A model generated the notes under the pieces. It did not search any database. It worked only from the letters and a program-made list of their open reading frames with translations, and was not told the DNA's origin. The translations under genes were made by a program, and so were the position numbers. From Ctena decussata (lineage: Eukaryota; Mollusca; Bivalvia; Lucinida; Lucinidae), in the NCBI GenBank assembly GCA_963989385.1, contig OZ022511.1, forward strand, positions 6,076,001-6,140,000: a stretch of 64,000 nt of DNA. Reading direction: 5' to 3'. Position 1 is the stretch's first letter, and each line of letters starts with the position of its first letter. Positions 37,401 through 41,512 of this stretch are shown in pieces.

Positions 37401-38301
37401 CAGTACAACTGCTCCAGTCATCTCATTATCCCAGGTGCCTGTTCCCTCTCTCAGTGTAGCCACTGGTCAGACCCCTCTCACTGCCAATATAGTGAAACAA
37501 GCAGGAGGCTCAGACGGTGTCACAACAGTTCAGATACATCCCGTCTCGTCTCTCACACAGAGTAAACTTGTTGTCCCTCAGAATGTTGTTGTACAACCAA
37601 TACAACAGATCAGCGGCTCATCGGCAGGGCAGACCCATGTCATTCAGGCTCAGTCGTTAACTCAAACTCAGCAGCATGCAACTCTGGCAGGAACATCCCA
37701 GGGGCCTGTGCATGTGACTTTGCCTGCTGCCTCCCAAGTTCAGCATGTCACTGTTGCAACTCCACAGCCTCAGCAAGTGACAGTCACTCAGACACAGCCT
37801 ACACAGGTTAATGTTACCGTTGTATCACAGCCATCAACACCCACTCCAAACCTGGGCCCGATGACTGTCACAGTGACCCCAGCTCCAGTGACCCCATCCC
37901 CAGTTCAAACGCCAACACAGCCAGCTCCTTCTCCGGTCCACACCCCAGTTCAGGCCCCCGTAACACTGACATACGCTGCCCCAGCTCAGACCATCACCCT
38001 TACCCCTACGTCTGTATCAACTCAACCAGTTGCAGTCACTGATCAGACTGTTCAGCAAACTGTTGCGGCAGTGGTGCAGCCTCGCCAGCAGACACCCACC
38101 CCAGCACAGCCAGCCACCCAACAGACATCAGCTCAGATACAAGTTCAAACCCCAAGTGCAGCACAAACACAGGCCCAGCCACAGCAGGCTGTACCTGCCC
38201 CGCAGACACCAGCACAGCAGGGTACAGTACAGTCTCCTCAGCCGACGGGAAAACCAGCTCCATATGCCATGAGAACAAGAAAACAGTCAGACAGACAGTG
38301 A
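114..38301 (+). CDS. EP400: EP400/Domino-like chromatin remodeller, C-terminal part, SANT/polyQ isoform (16 exons, 5' incomplete)
   Basis: Snf2-family subunit of the TIP60/NuA4 remodeller, acting in the nucleus to exchange H2A.Z-type histones and scaffold acetylation (family knowledge). Only the part after the ATPase is here. Joining 114-197, 1681-1815, 17318-17353, 18822-18978, 19819-20048, 21348-21581, 24167-24466, 26619-26801, 27355-27562, 28035-28180, 32302-32400, 33423-33623, 34079-34256, 35302-35379, 36753-36968 and 37340-38301 gives 3447 nt, 1148 residues plus TGA, with every splice phase agreeing. In order: post-ATPase helix (1-73), linker with PPTPPHDENDVY (about 90-100), PRSLFDRP (about 150), SANT/Myb (about 196-275), NPKHASV block (about 345), then Q/T/V/P-rich repeats to the end. 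The order matches vertebrate EP400 and Drosophila DOM-A. The start codon, HSA and ATPase domains lie upstream. Confidence is high for family, slightly lower for some exon edges. Confidence 0.93.
198..1680 (+). other. EP400 intron with two MITE-like repeats
   Basis: Contains a palindromic foldback (247-445), a second foldback-like repeat (about 716-900, related to about 27795-27990), and an A-tract near 1063-1084. No additional exon is supported. Confidence 0.7.
247..445. mobile_element. Palindromic MITE, family A (GCTCCAGATAAGAAGGGG ends)
   Basis: About 195-bp foldback. Ends match GCTCTAGATAAGAAGGGG and its complement; the centre is a near-perfect palindrome around GAACCGTCTC/GAGACGGTTC flanked by GTGACCCCTCATTA and its complement. 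Non-coding. Related copies: 5604-5793, 32459-32647, 32697-32818, 36320-36478, 36482-36676, 39694-41233 (split), 45650-45835, 60327-60535. Confidence 0.75.
1681..1815 (+). CDS. EP400: EP400 exon 2, short form (45 codons)
   Basis: Acceptor TTTTTTGCAG ends at 1680. The proposed donor CAG|GTGAAG at 1815/1816 lacks G at +5, so it is weak. The exon is phase 0 at both ends. It encodes EDIVNAKKDWELNRLKALKE, an acidic run, and ends YSRDDAYQQ, which corresponds to YTREDAY in vertebrate EP400. The next exon continues the conserved sequence directly. If the donor is not used the frame stays open to 4428. Confidence 0.8.
1681..4428 (+). CDS. EP400: EP400/domino alternative terminal exon (915 codons)
   Basis: Single exon open from its acceptor at 1680 to TGA at 4426-4428. 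Its first 45 codons are shared with the short form. The rest encodes a lysine-rich basic block (about residues 46-215 of the exon) followed by a low-complexity Q/S/T/P/N-rich tail with repeats such as PxPKPP (around 3840-3900). Long reverse-strand frames over the same DNA (for example 1653-2216 and 3651-4142) are shadows of its codon bias. No donor is evident near the end, so it is read as terminal. Confidence 0.85.
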   Translation, partial: EDIVNAKKDWELNRLKALKEEEERRLELEEDEMLYTYSRDDAYQQVKKRNKQLVIAHRRAAAAAKADALSPVRKSNRLSIGSTVDSDPELIDTSSVDSTPKLITGKGRGRKKLQITPKTTPKSVGKLTKSPGKVGKAAKANTEKSKPARKSKGKIKTTDSCDNGEEIDVETVGKDDEIIKQPKKSRKKNQSDKSDKPVEKSPKKAKKRSPKVVLTQINTSTSRLLTSSSTEATLLQSLPGFSSSNPIDIDASSPCKLVPDSVRANIFEKLSPVKQTPEKQKIFPVHDRGNIFEQFSQNFLQSRAAGANIIPSPISSSNVRFINTQHGRQMVVVSASNPLQQSPQNLVLVQGMQGLPQGLILNNLLPLQGTAINMATLTGGATSVGLSSARVQNPQIVSPQLTPQIQTQSNPAFVQRLVSVQQSPTTGNLPHIPGLSLGSVQQLTGLTIPRPATQIVSNIGQINTQQIRLPTPVQNVSTVNNINIQTPQQTNRLISPRKSPSHTIADLIEARNIAKSAAPKPEKTTSIHYPAKTVEQSPSATANLIPNLGNIMKAQVPVSSKPSVDSEGKVRVNPTVAQLVASHINAAASQPDGGQQKMNRPAIITTSSTTRAASPTIVKLVAASSLRAGSPVSKSQIIPVSNRPGLGEALKPKPVTPQPSKPAPLPSKTESPVATINIKGLPPGVTIPASLVNSLVSGSIGGISKTNLNVLRGVLPTGTPSQPVVPKPPGNPSQPATPKPPAIRPVSAANLNVNANAEVGREKAIGEIKPTVIKPSLTTETKPSVFPTPAIKTIVSPLTTIPKPNLDPSSSSSPTLQAWSNPNLVIRTRRASVQQQNVPAVAPNSPQPVQPKVPQQAPKVAEIKIATQASQPTINQINVVHVNHTNDEQIAIGKKKPEQTLVNIEVPQSNGSFDS
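4636..4871. mobile_element. Foldback MITE, family B (GGGCCCAGTTGTTCAAAG ends)
   Basis: Ends GGGCTCAGTTGTTCAAAG and CTTTGAACAACTGGCCC are inverted repeats; the centre carries an inverted AAGCTTTTGCAxTGCAAAAG. It begins about 207 bases after the short-isoform stop and contains an AATAAA. Other copies: about 5330-5541, 14682-14913, 60036-60268; 27026-27220 may be a degraded one. Confidence 0.7.
4830..4835 (+). promoter_or_regulatory. Candidate polyadenylation signal for the short EP400 isoform
   Basis: First clean AATAAA after the stop at 4428. It lies inside a foldback repeat (4636-4871), so use would mean a repeat supplies the 3' end. A second AATAAA is at 6098-6103. No downstream GU-rich test was possible. 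Confidence 0.35.
5330..5541. mobile_element. Family B foldback MITE, left end degraded
   Basis: Right end CGAACAACTGGGCCCTGG and central inverted AAAAGCTTTTGCA / TGCAAAAGCTT match the family. The left end is diverged. Confidence 0.55.
5604..5793. mobile_element. Family A palindromic MITE, degraded
   Basis: Retains CTAGATAAGAGGG at the left, a diverged centre with AAGGGGTCACAACAT, and TTTGGAGCTCTG at the right. Lies in the EP400 intron or 3' UTR of the short isoform. Confidence 0.55.
6180..6400. repeat. Family N repeat (GAGCAAATTCTTTCCTTT type)
   Basis: Shares CAGAGGGAGCAAATTCTTTC, the ATTTTTCTACCATTTTTAC-type motif and a mirrored arrangement with copies at about 9198-9560, 13425-13625, 38676-38908, 51370-52145, 52812-53000 and 61775-61965. 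Non-coding. Confidence 0.5.
8566..8852. repeat. Foldback built of GCTTCCTGC(C/A)GAGACTGT units
   Basis: Left arm starts CACAGGGTATAATCGATTC and right arm ends GAATCAATTATACCCTGTG. Each arm has several roughly 30-40 bp units containing GCTTCCTGCCGAGACTGT on the left and the complement on the right, meeting at GCCGAGGCTCTCGGC (8722-8736). Could form a long hairpin. Short reading frames here are repeat artefacts. Confidence 0.75.
9012..9201. mobile_element. Palindromic MITE, family C (GACTCAGATCAGCCTGGGCA)
   Basis: About 190-240 bp palindrome with outer ends GAGCCGCGACACGACAAAACC-like, inner ACCAACAAxGTGGxxxTGxGCCC, and arms with CAGATCAGCCTGGGCATC. Copies: 12649-12888, 21063-21248, 28544-28770 with 32233-32254, 41513-41750, 52171-52407, 57161-57397, 63505-63747. 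No coding capacity. Confidence 0.75.
9325..9500. repeat. 66-bp tandem repeat with TAGCTCCTATAGGAGC palindrome
   Basis: About 2.5 copies of a unit running AGGAAAGCATTAGCTCCTAT ... TTGCTCTTTTAGGTTGAGA. Each unit holds the perfect palindrome TAGCTCCTATAGGAGC(A). Embedded in a family N repeat. Confidence 0.7.
10222..10325 (+). mobile_element. 5'-truncated SINE tail
   Basis: TCTAAGCCTGCCCAGGAATA ... GACCATAGCTGTTAATAGTG ... GTGGACGTAAAGC matches the body of the SINE at 34650-34931, without its tRNA-like head. Confidence 0.65.
10431..10594. mobile_element. Foldback MITE with about 40-bp terminal inverted repeats
   Basis: GGGATAACTGTATTGAAAAT on the left and its complement on the right, continuing through TTTGGGGAGGTAAAT; total about 164 bp. 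The loop carries GGCGGCACACCAGCAGAGCC. Single copy in this window. Confidence 0.75.
10731..12257 (+). mobile_element. HINE-like tandem-repeat element, family G (ATGTCCCCCCACC)
   Basis: Head hairpin GTCCCCCCACC AAA GGTGAGGGGGGAC at 10736-10765, then GGCGTCGGCGTCAGCGTCGG, then about nine 145-158 bp units (ATGGATACATCATTGGGAC, TGGTGACCTTGACC, TTTCAAGGTCACTGGAGGA), a tail GGTGGGGGGACAT complementary to the head, a hairpin GTTTTTCTCTGAAAAAC and terminus ATTTCTAGTT. Non-coding. Confidence 0.75.
12649..12888. mobile_element. Family C palindromic MITE
   Basis: Complete copy: CCCGCGACATGAGAAAACC at the left and TTTGTCGTGTCGCGGCTC at the right, with paired CAGATCAGTCTTGGCATC and GCCCAGGCTGATCTGAGTC arms. 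Confidence 0.75.
13425..13625. repeat. Family N repeat with GGTGACTGGGTACAC end
   Basis: Begins AAGGTGACTGGGTACACCAG, contains CTCTTGAAGGGAATATTTTC and the mirrored GAACAAATTCTTTCCTTCAAG, ending near GAAGACACCATAAATAAT. Similar start at 38676. Confidence 0.5.
14682..14913. mobile_element. Family B foldback MITE, intact
   Basis: Perfect ends GGGCCCAGTTGTTCAAA and TTTGAACAACTGGGCCC. The centre is a long inverted repeat around GAAGCTTTTACACTTTAAAAGCTTC. Confidence 0.8.
15251..17205 (+). mobile_element. HINE-like tandem-repeat element, family D copy 1 (AGCTCACC...GGTGAGC)
   Basis: Starts TTTAGCTCACCTGAGCC with a subterminal hairpin, then GTCCGTCGTCCGTCCGTC, then about four units of roughly 450 bp (ACATGGCCGCCATGCCCATA, TTGACCTTGACC, AAGGTCAAATA), tail TTCAGGTGAGC complementary to the head, hairpin AGGGCCTCATGGCCCT, terminus CTTGTT. 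No transposase. Lies in EP400 intron 2. Frames here are repeat-derived. Confidence 0.75.
17318..17353 (+). CDS. EP400: EP400 exon 3, 36-nt microexon
   Basis: Acceptor GTTTCAG ends at 17317 and donor CCG|GTAAGTG is strong. The exon is phase 0 at both ends and encodes VFLSDIDNEEMP. This fills exactly the short acidic gap between DDAY and the W-x-PPTPP motif in other EP400 proteins. It is too short for ORF finding and was recognised by protein context. Confidence 0.82.
17742..18090 (+). repeat. 191-bp direct duplication
   Basis: Two diverged copies (from about 17742 and 17933) share AATATACATACACTTAAGAA, CTTGTGGACCACACCAGA and GTATTTCAAGACAATGGGAA. Within an EP400 intron, non-coding. Confidence 0.65.
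18368..18545. mobile_element. Foldback MITE, family X
   Basis: TTAACTATATTTATACAGGG with CTGTTAGAAACGAAAAA on the left, and TTTTTCGTTTCTTAACG with ACATAGTTAA on the right. A second copy is at about 20703-20840. Confidence 0.6.
18822..18978 (+). CDS. EP400: EP400 exon 4 (PPTPP linker)
   Basis: Acceptor TTATTCAG ends at 18821, donor ACAA|GTAAGT. Enters phase 0, leaves after one base of a codon. It encodes IWCPPTPPHDENDVYIDK, then a conserved FLYEPTIMPE block and LPPVYIKKEKKKIKVE, closely like the EP400 segment before SANT, with a basic end that may help nuclear import. Confidence 0.92.
19087..19302. mobile_element. Foldback MITE with GAGTCGGGTAACTTCGGACAG ends
   Basis: TAGGGGAGAGTCGGGTAACT and CTGTCCGAAGTTACC ... 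TACCCTA are inverted; the centre has GATGAGACGGCTCATTATGA and complement. Single copy in the window, in an EP400 intron. Confidence 0.7.
19430..19458 (+). repeat. Poly-G tract
   Basis: An uninterrupted G run of about 30 bases (from about 19429) between exons 4 and 5. Could form a G-quadruplex, and its length in the assembly is unreliable. Confidence 0.85.
19819..20048 (+). CDS. EP400: EP400 exon 5 (PRSLFDRP block and start of SANT)
   Basis: Acceptor ATTTTCAG ends at 19818, donor CAG|GTACAT. Completes the split codon from exon 4 and ends in phase 0. It encodes VPRSLFDRPTAQLLKLRRDAK, a basic linker, and DHPEWLIHEDWALLQ, the first helix of the SANT/Myb domain. Confidence 0.93.
20150..20330. mobile_element. 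Family P MITE-like repeat (GTAGATCCAGATGAGGTGGC)
   Basis: Shares GCATAGATCCAGGTGAGATG, the mirrored ATCTTCACTGTTAGCCATCT and a downstream ATAACTTGGA / TTTTGCAGACGTAAATTTTG block with copies at about 14565-14640, 26845-26985, 35398-35570, 52600-52700 and 53165-53236 plus 55580-55760. Confidence 0.55.
20703..20840. mobile_element. Family X foldback MITE, second copy
   Basis: GGCTGTTACGAAATGAAA on the left is mirrored by TTTCATTTGGTAACAGCC on the right, with inner ACTAxTTGGTCA / GTGACCACATTGTTTAG. Confidence 0.6.
21063..21248. mobile_element. Family C palindromic MITE
   Basis: Arms CAGTTCAGCCTGGGCATAT and GCCCAGGATGATCTGAGTC, ending GTTGGATTTGTTGTCTAGTG then GCTCAAA. It sits 100 bases upstream of EP400 exon 6. 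Confidence 0.7.
21348..21581 (+). CDS. EP400: EP400 exon 6 (SANT/Myb core)
   Basis: Acceptor CTTGTAG ends at 21347, donor ACG|GTAAGTGG. Phase 0 both ends, 78 codons. It contains the hallmark EP400 SANT sequence: SPAHTPNWDMVADVVNS, YRSPKQCRLRYENVI and PREEG. The conserved tryptophan and the QCRxRYE helix are intact. It then runs into a KQKKTKG basic segment. This is the most diagnostic exon for EP400/DOM-A. Confidence 0.96.
21849..24021 (+). mobile_element. HINE-like element, family D copy 2 with 455-bp tandem units
   Basis: Head AGCTCACCTGTGGTGAGCTT, GTCCGTCGTCCGTCGG, then four to five units at an exact 455-bp spacing (equivalent frames start at 22326, 22781 and 23236). Each unit has CAAGATGGCCGCCA, CCTATGACCTTGAAACTTGG and AAAGGTCAAGGTCATTCCG. 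Tail GTCAGGTGAGC, hairpin AGGACCATTGGTCCT, terminus CTTGTG. The recurring 84- and 60-aa frames are repeat artefacts. Ends about 145 bases before exon 7. Confidence 0.8.
24167..24466 (+). CDS. EP400: EP400 exon 7 (NPKHASV block)
   Basis: Acceptor TCAACAG ends at 24166, donor GCG|GTTAGT. 100 codons, phase 0. It encodes TKNNRPMKTSQIHGQD, a KRPPTMRQ stretch, NPTQKNPKHASVLQEN and QVAEIRAQRIQREKKQ, all with counterparts just after SANT in vertebrate EP400. The donor is followed after only eight bases by a mobile element. Confidence 0.94.
24475..26056 (+). mobile_element. HINE-like element, family H copy 1 (ATACGCCCGTTTT)
   Basis: Head hairpin ATACGCCCGTTTT GAAA AAACGGACGTAT, then GTCCGTCCGTCCGGCCG, units repeating at about 470-480 bp (CATAACTCAGTAACCATTTG, GAATGGTTGCTCCCCCTT), tail AAAACGGGCGTATTATG complementary to the head, hairpin GCTTGCGAAGC and terminus CCTTGTT. 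It makes up most of EP400 intron 7. Confidence 0.78.
26619..26801 (+). CDS. EP400: EP400 exon 8 (T/A/Q-rich)
   Basis: Acceptor TCTGACAG ends at 26618, donor CTG|GTAAAA. 61 codons, phase 0, rich in Thr, Ala, Val and Gln (QAQVTDQTTVSTAATATQRP and similar). Low complexity, so the call rests on splice phase and on the matching composition of EP400 tails. Confidence 0.78.
27355..27562 (+). CDS. EP400: EP400 exon 9 (T/Q/V-rich)
   Basis: Acceptor TATTTACAG ends at 27354, donor GGAG|GTACGT. It starts in phase 0 and leaves one base. It encodes TVTGVPPVQTAVRQK, then ITATVPMATSQV and QVQLAQRISAATT. Intron-like AT-rich sequence with stops follows the donor. Confidence 0.8.
28035..28180 (+). CDS. EP400: EP400 exon 10 (polyglutamine segment)
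   Basis: Acceptor TTTTTCAG ends at 28034, donor TTA|GTAAGT. A second GTAAGT lies six bases on. It encodes AAGKTLTPQQYQLLRTQT then interrupted glutamine runs (KQQQQQALQQQQQQL). The GKT-T-P-x-x-x-QLLR lead-in to polyQ is also seen in vertebrate EP400, supporting orthology across the disordered tail. Confidence 0.88.
28544..28770. mobile_element. Family C MITE, left part, split by a HINE-like insertion
   Basis: Runs from TTGAGCCGCAGCAGG to TTTGTTGGTTTT. The missing GTCxTGTxGCxGCTC end is found 3.46 kb downstream at 32233-32254, after the family D element. Confidence 0.75.
28771..32232 (+). mobile_element. HINE-like element, family D copy 3, with two heads and 145-bp tandem arrays
   Basis: Head AGCTCACCTGAGCCGAAGG (28773) recurs at 30418, 1645 bp on, each followed by GAGCCGTCGTCCGT. 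Between and after are 145-bp units (repeats near 29531, 29676, 29821, 29966, 30110, 30255, 30400 and again 31158-31465) with CCAAGGTCAAGGTCACTG, and a roughly 170-bp unit with ATACTTGCAGGTAATGATGA. Tail CTCAGGTGAGC, hairpin-like GCCCTTTGGGC, terminus ACTTG. Only one tail. Non-coding. Lies in EP400 intron 10. Confidence 0.78.
32233..32254. mobile_element. Family C MITE, right end of the split copy
   Basis: TTTGTCATGTTGCAGCTCA completes the copy begun at 28544. It lies about 47 bases upstream of EP400 exon 11. Confidence 0.65.
32302..32400 (+). CDS. EP400: EP400 exon 11 (33 codons)
   Basis: Acceptor TGATTACAG ends at 32301, donor CAG|GTAGGT. Phase 0, encoding PDQLKQQPFRQLKSIQGG then KTVIAQQLVTSMPQ. 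Short, identified by phase, composition and signals. The upstream intron is dominated by the 3.5-kb element at 28771-32232. Confidence 0.78.
32459..32647. mobile_element. Family A palindromic MITE
   Basis: GCTCAGATAAGAAGGGGTAA to CCCCATATTATCTGGAG with AGAACCGTCTCATTGAG centre. A second, right-truncated copy follows at about 32697-32818 and ends at a C-tract. Confidence 0.7.
32858..32939 (+). repeat. Two-copy 42-bp tandem duplication
   Basis: GCTGCTATAAGCTTCTTTTT through TGTGCCTTTTATGGATCTA is repeated twice without visible change, implying a recent event. A C15/A9 homopolymer tract lies just upstream (32819-32846). Confidence 0.85.
33423..33623 (+). CDS. EP400: EP400 exon 12 (Q-rich helix)
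   Basis: Acceptor TTTTTTGCAG ends at 33422, donor CAG|GTTAGT. 67 codons, phase 0. It encodes TVKQGQLKTAPVTTLTRPL, then LTQEELNKLKQQQLVQQQK and a G/Q-rich end. The L-T-x-E-x-L-x-K-x-x-x-Q pattern resembles the KLTPEHLIKMQKQKL segment of vertebrate EP400. Confidence 0.84.
34079..34256 (+). CDS. EP400: EP400 exon 13
   Basis: Acceptor TTTAG ends at 34078. A second in-frame acceptor (CTTCAG) ends at 34084 and would drop two residues (LQ). Donor TTAG|GTAAGT. It encodes TTQIIAAQGPVQQVAQNLG, ATLVKTVSAGSVTIPVSNVN and ends MPPKGGL, leaving one base of a codon. The SVTIPVSNVNISVSM segment recalls the TTLPMNVAGISVAI segment of vertebrate EP400. Confidence 0.82.
34650..34931 (+). mobile_element. tRNA-derived SINE with 10-bp target site duplication
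   Basis: Flanked by TCCAGCTCCT on both sides (34640-34649 and 34932-34941). The head (34654-34726) is tRNA-like with A box TAGCGCAATTGG and perfect B box GGTTCGAAACC (34705-34715), and a CAT triplet where an anticodon would be. Body AAGCCTGCCCAGGAATAGTG, GACCATAGTTGTTTACCGTG; tail of AATC repeats. Lies in EP400 intron 13. Confidence 0.88.
35302..35379 (+). CDS. EP400: EP400 exon 14
   Basis: Acceptor TTTTTCAG ends at 35301, donor GCAG|GTTAGT. 78 nt, split codons at both ends that match neighbours. It encodes AKINPQQMKQMQLYQQRKQ and PVAGQKA. The glutamine and lysine content fits the M-K-Q-M repeats of this tail. Confidence 0.8.
35398..35570. mobile_element. Family P MITE-like repeat
   Basis: GTAGATCCAGATGAGGTGGC-TCATAATGAG then CACCTCATCTGGATCTTCAC is a near-perfect palindrome, followed by the ATATAGCTTGGAC / GGCATAAATTTTGTCATATG block. 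Starts about 20 bases after the exon 14 donor. Confidence 0.65.
36320..36676. mobile_element. Two adjacent family A MITEs
   Basis: A degraded copy (36320-36478) abuts an intact one (36482-36676) whose ends AGAGCTCCAGATAAGAAGG and CTTGTCTGGAGCTCT are near-perfect inverted repeats and whose centre pairs GACCCCTTCATCAGAAC with GTTCTAATGAAGGGTC. Ends 76 bases before exon 15. Confidence 0.75.
36753..36968 (+). CDS. EP400: EP400 exon 15
   Basis: Acceptor CATTTTAG ends at 36752, donor GTCA|GTGAGT is strong. It encodes GVGAQKAPQMLNAVQIIQQQ, SLTVHQLQQLMKQQPQ and TVTQSQQQPQHMVTKV, leaving one base. Glutamine-rich, hydrophobic-spaced sequence typical of transcriptional coregulator tails. Confidence 0.85.
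37340..38301 (+). CDS. EP400: EP400 exon 16, terminal (T/Q/P/V-rich tail)
   Basis: Acceptor TTATTTCAG ends at 37339. 962 nt to TGA at 38299-38301. Nearly all Thr, Gln, Pro, Val, Ala and Ser, for example repeated TPxPV and QVTVTQ units, ending in PYAMRTRKQSDRQ. Probably intrinsically disordered. The RTRKQS end resembles VIRTRRAS near the end of the alternative terminal exon. Confidence 0.92.
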
Positions 38302-38558
38302 TTGAGTTGGTGTTGTACATGTGCAAATCATACCTGTATTAAGGGATCGCCTTATTAAGGAGACACTTTTTAGGACCTTTTAGGGGGTCCTCTGCACCAA
38401 TATACAGTGCAAACGAATCTGTATTAAGGAGTCAGATGAGACAGATTTTTTTATATCAACTCTACAACAATTTCCTTCATCCTCCAAAATACATGTTGTA
38501 GATCCTCATTAGAACTAACTTCTAAACTGGGATCATAACTTATGTTTTGTGGGGATTG

Positions 38559-38564
38559 AATAAA
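38559..38564 (+). promoter_or_regulatory. Candidate polyadenylation signal for the long EP400 isoform
   Basis: AATAAA 258 bases after the stop at 38301, followed by T-rich sequence (TGTTTGCTTGATTT). It is the nearest canonical signal and gives a 3' UTR of about 280 bases. Confidence 0.55.
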
Positions 38565-38675
38565 AAATGTTTGCTTGATTTATATCAAACATTCAGCTAT
38601 CTGCGGATCTAATTGAAGATTCATATGAGGCTCCCAAGTCTTTCATGCAAGACCTGCTAAAAGAGAAATTGAATT

Positions 38676-38908
38676 CTTTAAGGTGACTGGGTACACTTTC
38701 AGGGGAAATAATTCTGCCATTTTCATTTTTGCTTCAGTTGTCCATGGAGGTCAACTCTTTCAGGAAAGAATCTGCTTTTCTTGATTCTTTAAGAGTAGAT
38801 CCACTTTTGGAAGGTTTTTAATCTCCAGGGAACCAAACAGGAGTCACAGAAGTTGTTTCCCTTGGTTAAAATGGAAGAAAAACATGGCAGTGTCTCCATA
38901 CACCTTAA
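38676..38908. mobile_element. Family N repeat with GGTGACTGGGTACAC / CATACACCTTAA ends
   Basis: TTTAAGGTGACTGGGTACAC at the left and GTCTCCATACACCTTAAAG at the right form short inverted ends; inner AGGAAAGAATCTGCTTTTCT and ATTCTTTAAGAGTAGATCC. In the 3' UTR or just beyond. Confidence 0.55.
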
Positions 38909-39814
38909 AGTTGATGTGCCTCGTATATAGTTAATGTGCATCTTGTGTGAATTTCACTTTATTGTTCATATAAGCATCATGTTTGAATTTCACCTACATG
39001 TAGACTATATTGTTGATGTTCAGAATTATATTTGTTGATGTCTTAAAACAGTATGGAAATGTAGATGTTCATAACCCGTACATAACTCAGTAACATGGAT
39101 TTGTATATACCCTATTAAAAAAAGCCTATCACCGGGCTTTCACCTCTAGCACTGATCTTTATAAGCTAATCACTTGGCGTTGGTTACACACAATTTTGTT
39201 GTCATAACCGAAATGGGTATGGCACTTAAAAGCTGATTTTGCCTTAACCTCATTCTTTAATCAGTCATAGATTTTGAACACAAATACTTTTGTACATATG
39301 TATTTAAGTTTACAACTTTAGAAGGGTTGTTTGAGTACATGCAGATCTCCTAAAAGAAACTGGGTTATCAGGTCATTTGGAATTACCATGAGAAAAAGTG
39401 CCTATAACACAAACAGAACAAGCAAGACTGATCAACAACTACTGTGCTCCACTATCATATATGAGGGCTGCTGTTAAAGGGAAGAATAAGCTCTAAGAGT
39501 CAGTTCTTTCTTTGAAGTGTAGCGTCAGTTGGATCATGGAGTTGCCTACACGGGACATATCCTGTTCTAGCACCCTCCTTTGTAAAAATGGCTCTCAAAT
39601 CATGAGAAATGGCCATTCACCTTAATGCAGTCTTTTCTGTTGGCCATTTAGATTCCTCAGGTTTCACAAATTGGTTGAGATAGCCAAGGGTATTTAGAGC
39701 TCCAAATAAGGAGGGGTTTTGACGATAATTCAGAGATAATTTTTCTTATTTCTAAGAAAACATACATGCCATTGGCGAGACGGTTCTAATATGGGGTCAC
39801 AAAATGAGTTTTAA

Positions 39815-40432
39815 CCCTTAGACTGCTAAGCGCGACTATAGTCGTGCTCGAGGGGTAGGTCACTTTGAGAGCATGTCAGGCACACTAGACATCAAGTACT
39901 CCCCATCATTTGCGGTTGTCCTATGCAGGAGGGAATCTGCTTTCTACTAGAGCAAGGTTTTACCCACCTAATTGATTTGTTGACCTTTAAAACTCGGAGA
40001 AAACGTAAAAAATTTATGGTATTTTCAACATCAGCTTTTCAGGTGGCTACCCCTACTTACTTGATCCCGATTTTCTGACAACTAGACTTCATCCTTCCAA
40101 ACTTTCTCTCTTGATAAATATTCAGCAATAACTCCGGCCCTCAGACAAGCAATTACTTTTGTCATACAAAGCATATCATTGGCGCTAATATCTTGTACTA
40201 TTTTTTTTTTTTTTTTTTTAAGTGTCTACATCGGTTCCCGCTGATATCATGTGACACCCAAATATGGCAAGTCACGTGACCTTGGTAACTTCCGGAAAAT
40301 GGCAGCTCACACATCGGCCATATTGAGTGAAATTTTCAAGCAAATCGACCAGAGTGTGTGCAAATTATGGCCTCTGAGATACCCCTACCCCATTTTAGGG
40401 TCAGGTGAATTATTTTTTCAGCAGTCTAAGGG
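39815..40432. mobile_element. TTAA-flanked piggyBac-like MITE, copy 1
   Basis: Inverted ends CCCTTAGACTGCT and AGCAGTCTAAGGG, immediately flanked by TTAA (39811-39814 and 40433-40436), the piggyBac target. 618 bp, internal T-tract, no transposase frame. Contains CACGTGACC and TTCCGGAAAATGGC motifs. Confidence 0.82.
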
Positions 40433-40547
40433 TTAACAGAAGGTAGTGCGAAAAATCAGACATGTCATTTTCACCTGAATTTCACTTTTTTAGGTCTATT
40501 GGGGCCAGAAATGGGCAAATTTGAAAATTTATTTTTTCTTCTGTTAA

Positions 40548-41172
40548 CCCTTAGACTGCTAAGCGCGACTATAGTCGTGCTCGAGGGGTAGGTCACTTTG
40601 AGAGCATGTCAGGCACACTAGACATCAAGTACTCCCCATCATTTGCGGTTGTCCTATGCAGGAGGGAATCTGCTTTCTACTAGAGCAAGGTTTTACCCAC
40701 CTAATTGATTTGTTGACCTTTAAAACTCGGAGAAAACGTAAAAAATTTATGGTATTTTCAACATCAGCTTTTCAGGTGGCTACCCCTACTTACTTGATCC
40801 CGATTTTCTGACAACTAGACTTCATCCTTCCAAACTTTCTCTCTTGATAAATATTCAGCAATAACTCCGGCCCTCAGACAAGCAATTACTTTTGTCATAC
40901 AAAGCATATCATTGGCGCTAATATCTTGTACTATTTTTTTTTTTTTTTTTTTTTTTTTAAGTGTCTACATCGGTTCCCGCTGATATCATGTGACACCCAA
41001 ATATGGCAAGTCACGTGACCTTGGTAACTTCCGGAAAATGGCAGCTCACACATCGGCCATATTGAGTGAAATTTTCAAGCAAATCGACCAGAGTGTGTGC
41101 AAATTATGGCCTCTGAGATACCCCTACCCCCATTTTAGGGTCAGGTGAATTATTTTTTCAGCAGTCTAAGGG
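40548..41172. mobile_element. TTAA-flanked piggyBac-like MITE, copy 2
   Basis: Nearly identical to copy 1, same orientation, differing visibly only in T-tract length and one C. Flanked by TTAA (40544-40547 and 41173-41176). A 107-bp spacer that begins CAGAAG and ends CTTCTG separates the copies. Confidence 0.82.
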
Positions 41173-41512
41173 TTAATGGAGAAATAATAAAAGTTATTCT
41201 TAAATTATCCCTGTTACCCCTTCTTATCTGGACCACTTGTTACTCTGTTGCTTCACTCCAATAATTTTCAACATGGGAACAGTTGCAGAATGAGAGTTAT
41301 TGATGAATGAAAGATTATTTTGTGCAATTTTAGTGTAGTGAGTGATCTGGTCTATTTCTCGGTTTGCAGTAACATATTGGGTTCCATTTTGTACTTTGTA
41401 GATATTTGTGCATGTATTAACCTTGTTCAAACAATGGGCTTTTTAACATAGTCACTCAGAAAGTAGCATTATCACTAGAAATGTACATTATTATACCATC
41501 CATCAGCTTGTT

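Larger units (their letters stand above)
39694..41233. mobile_element. Family A MITE split by TTAA elements
   Basis: Left part 39694-39810 (AGAGCTCCAAATAAGG to GTCACAAAATGAG) and right part 41177-41233 (TGGAGAAATAATAAAAG to CCCCTTCTTATCTGGA) make one family A copy once the 1.36-kb insert is removed. Confidence 0.75.
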
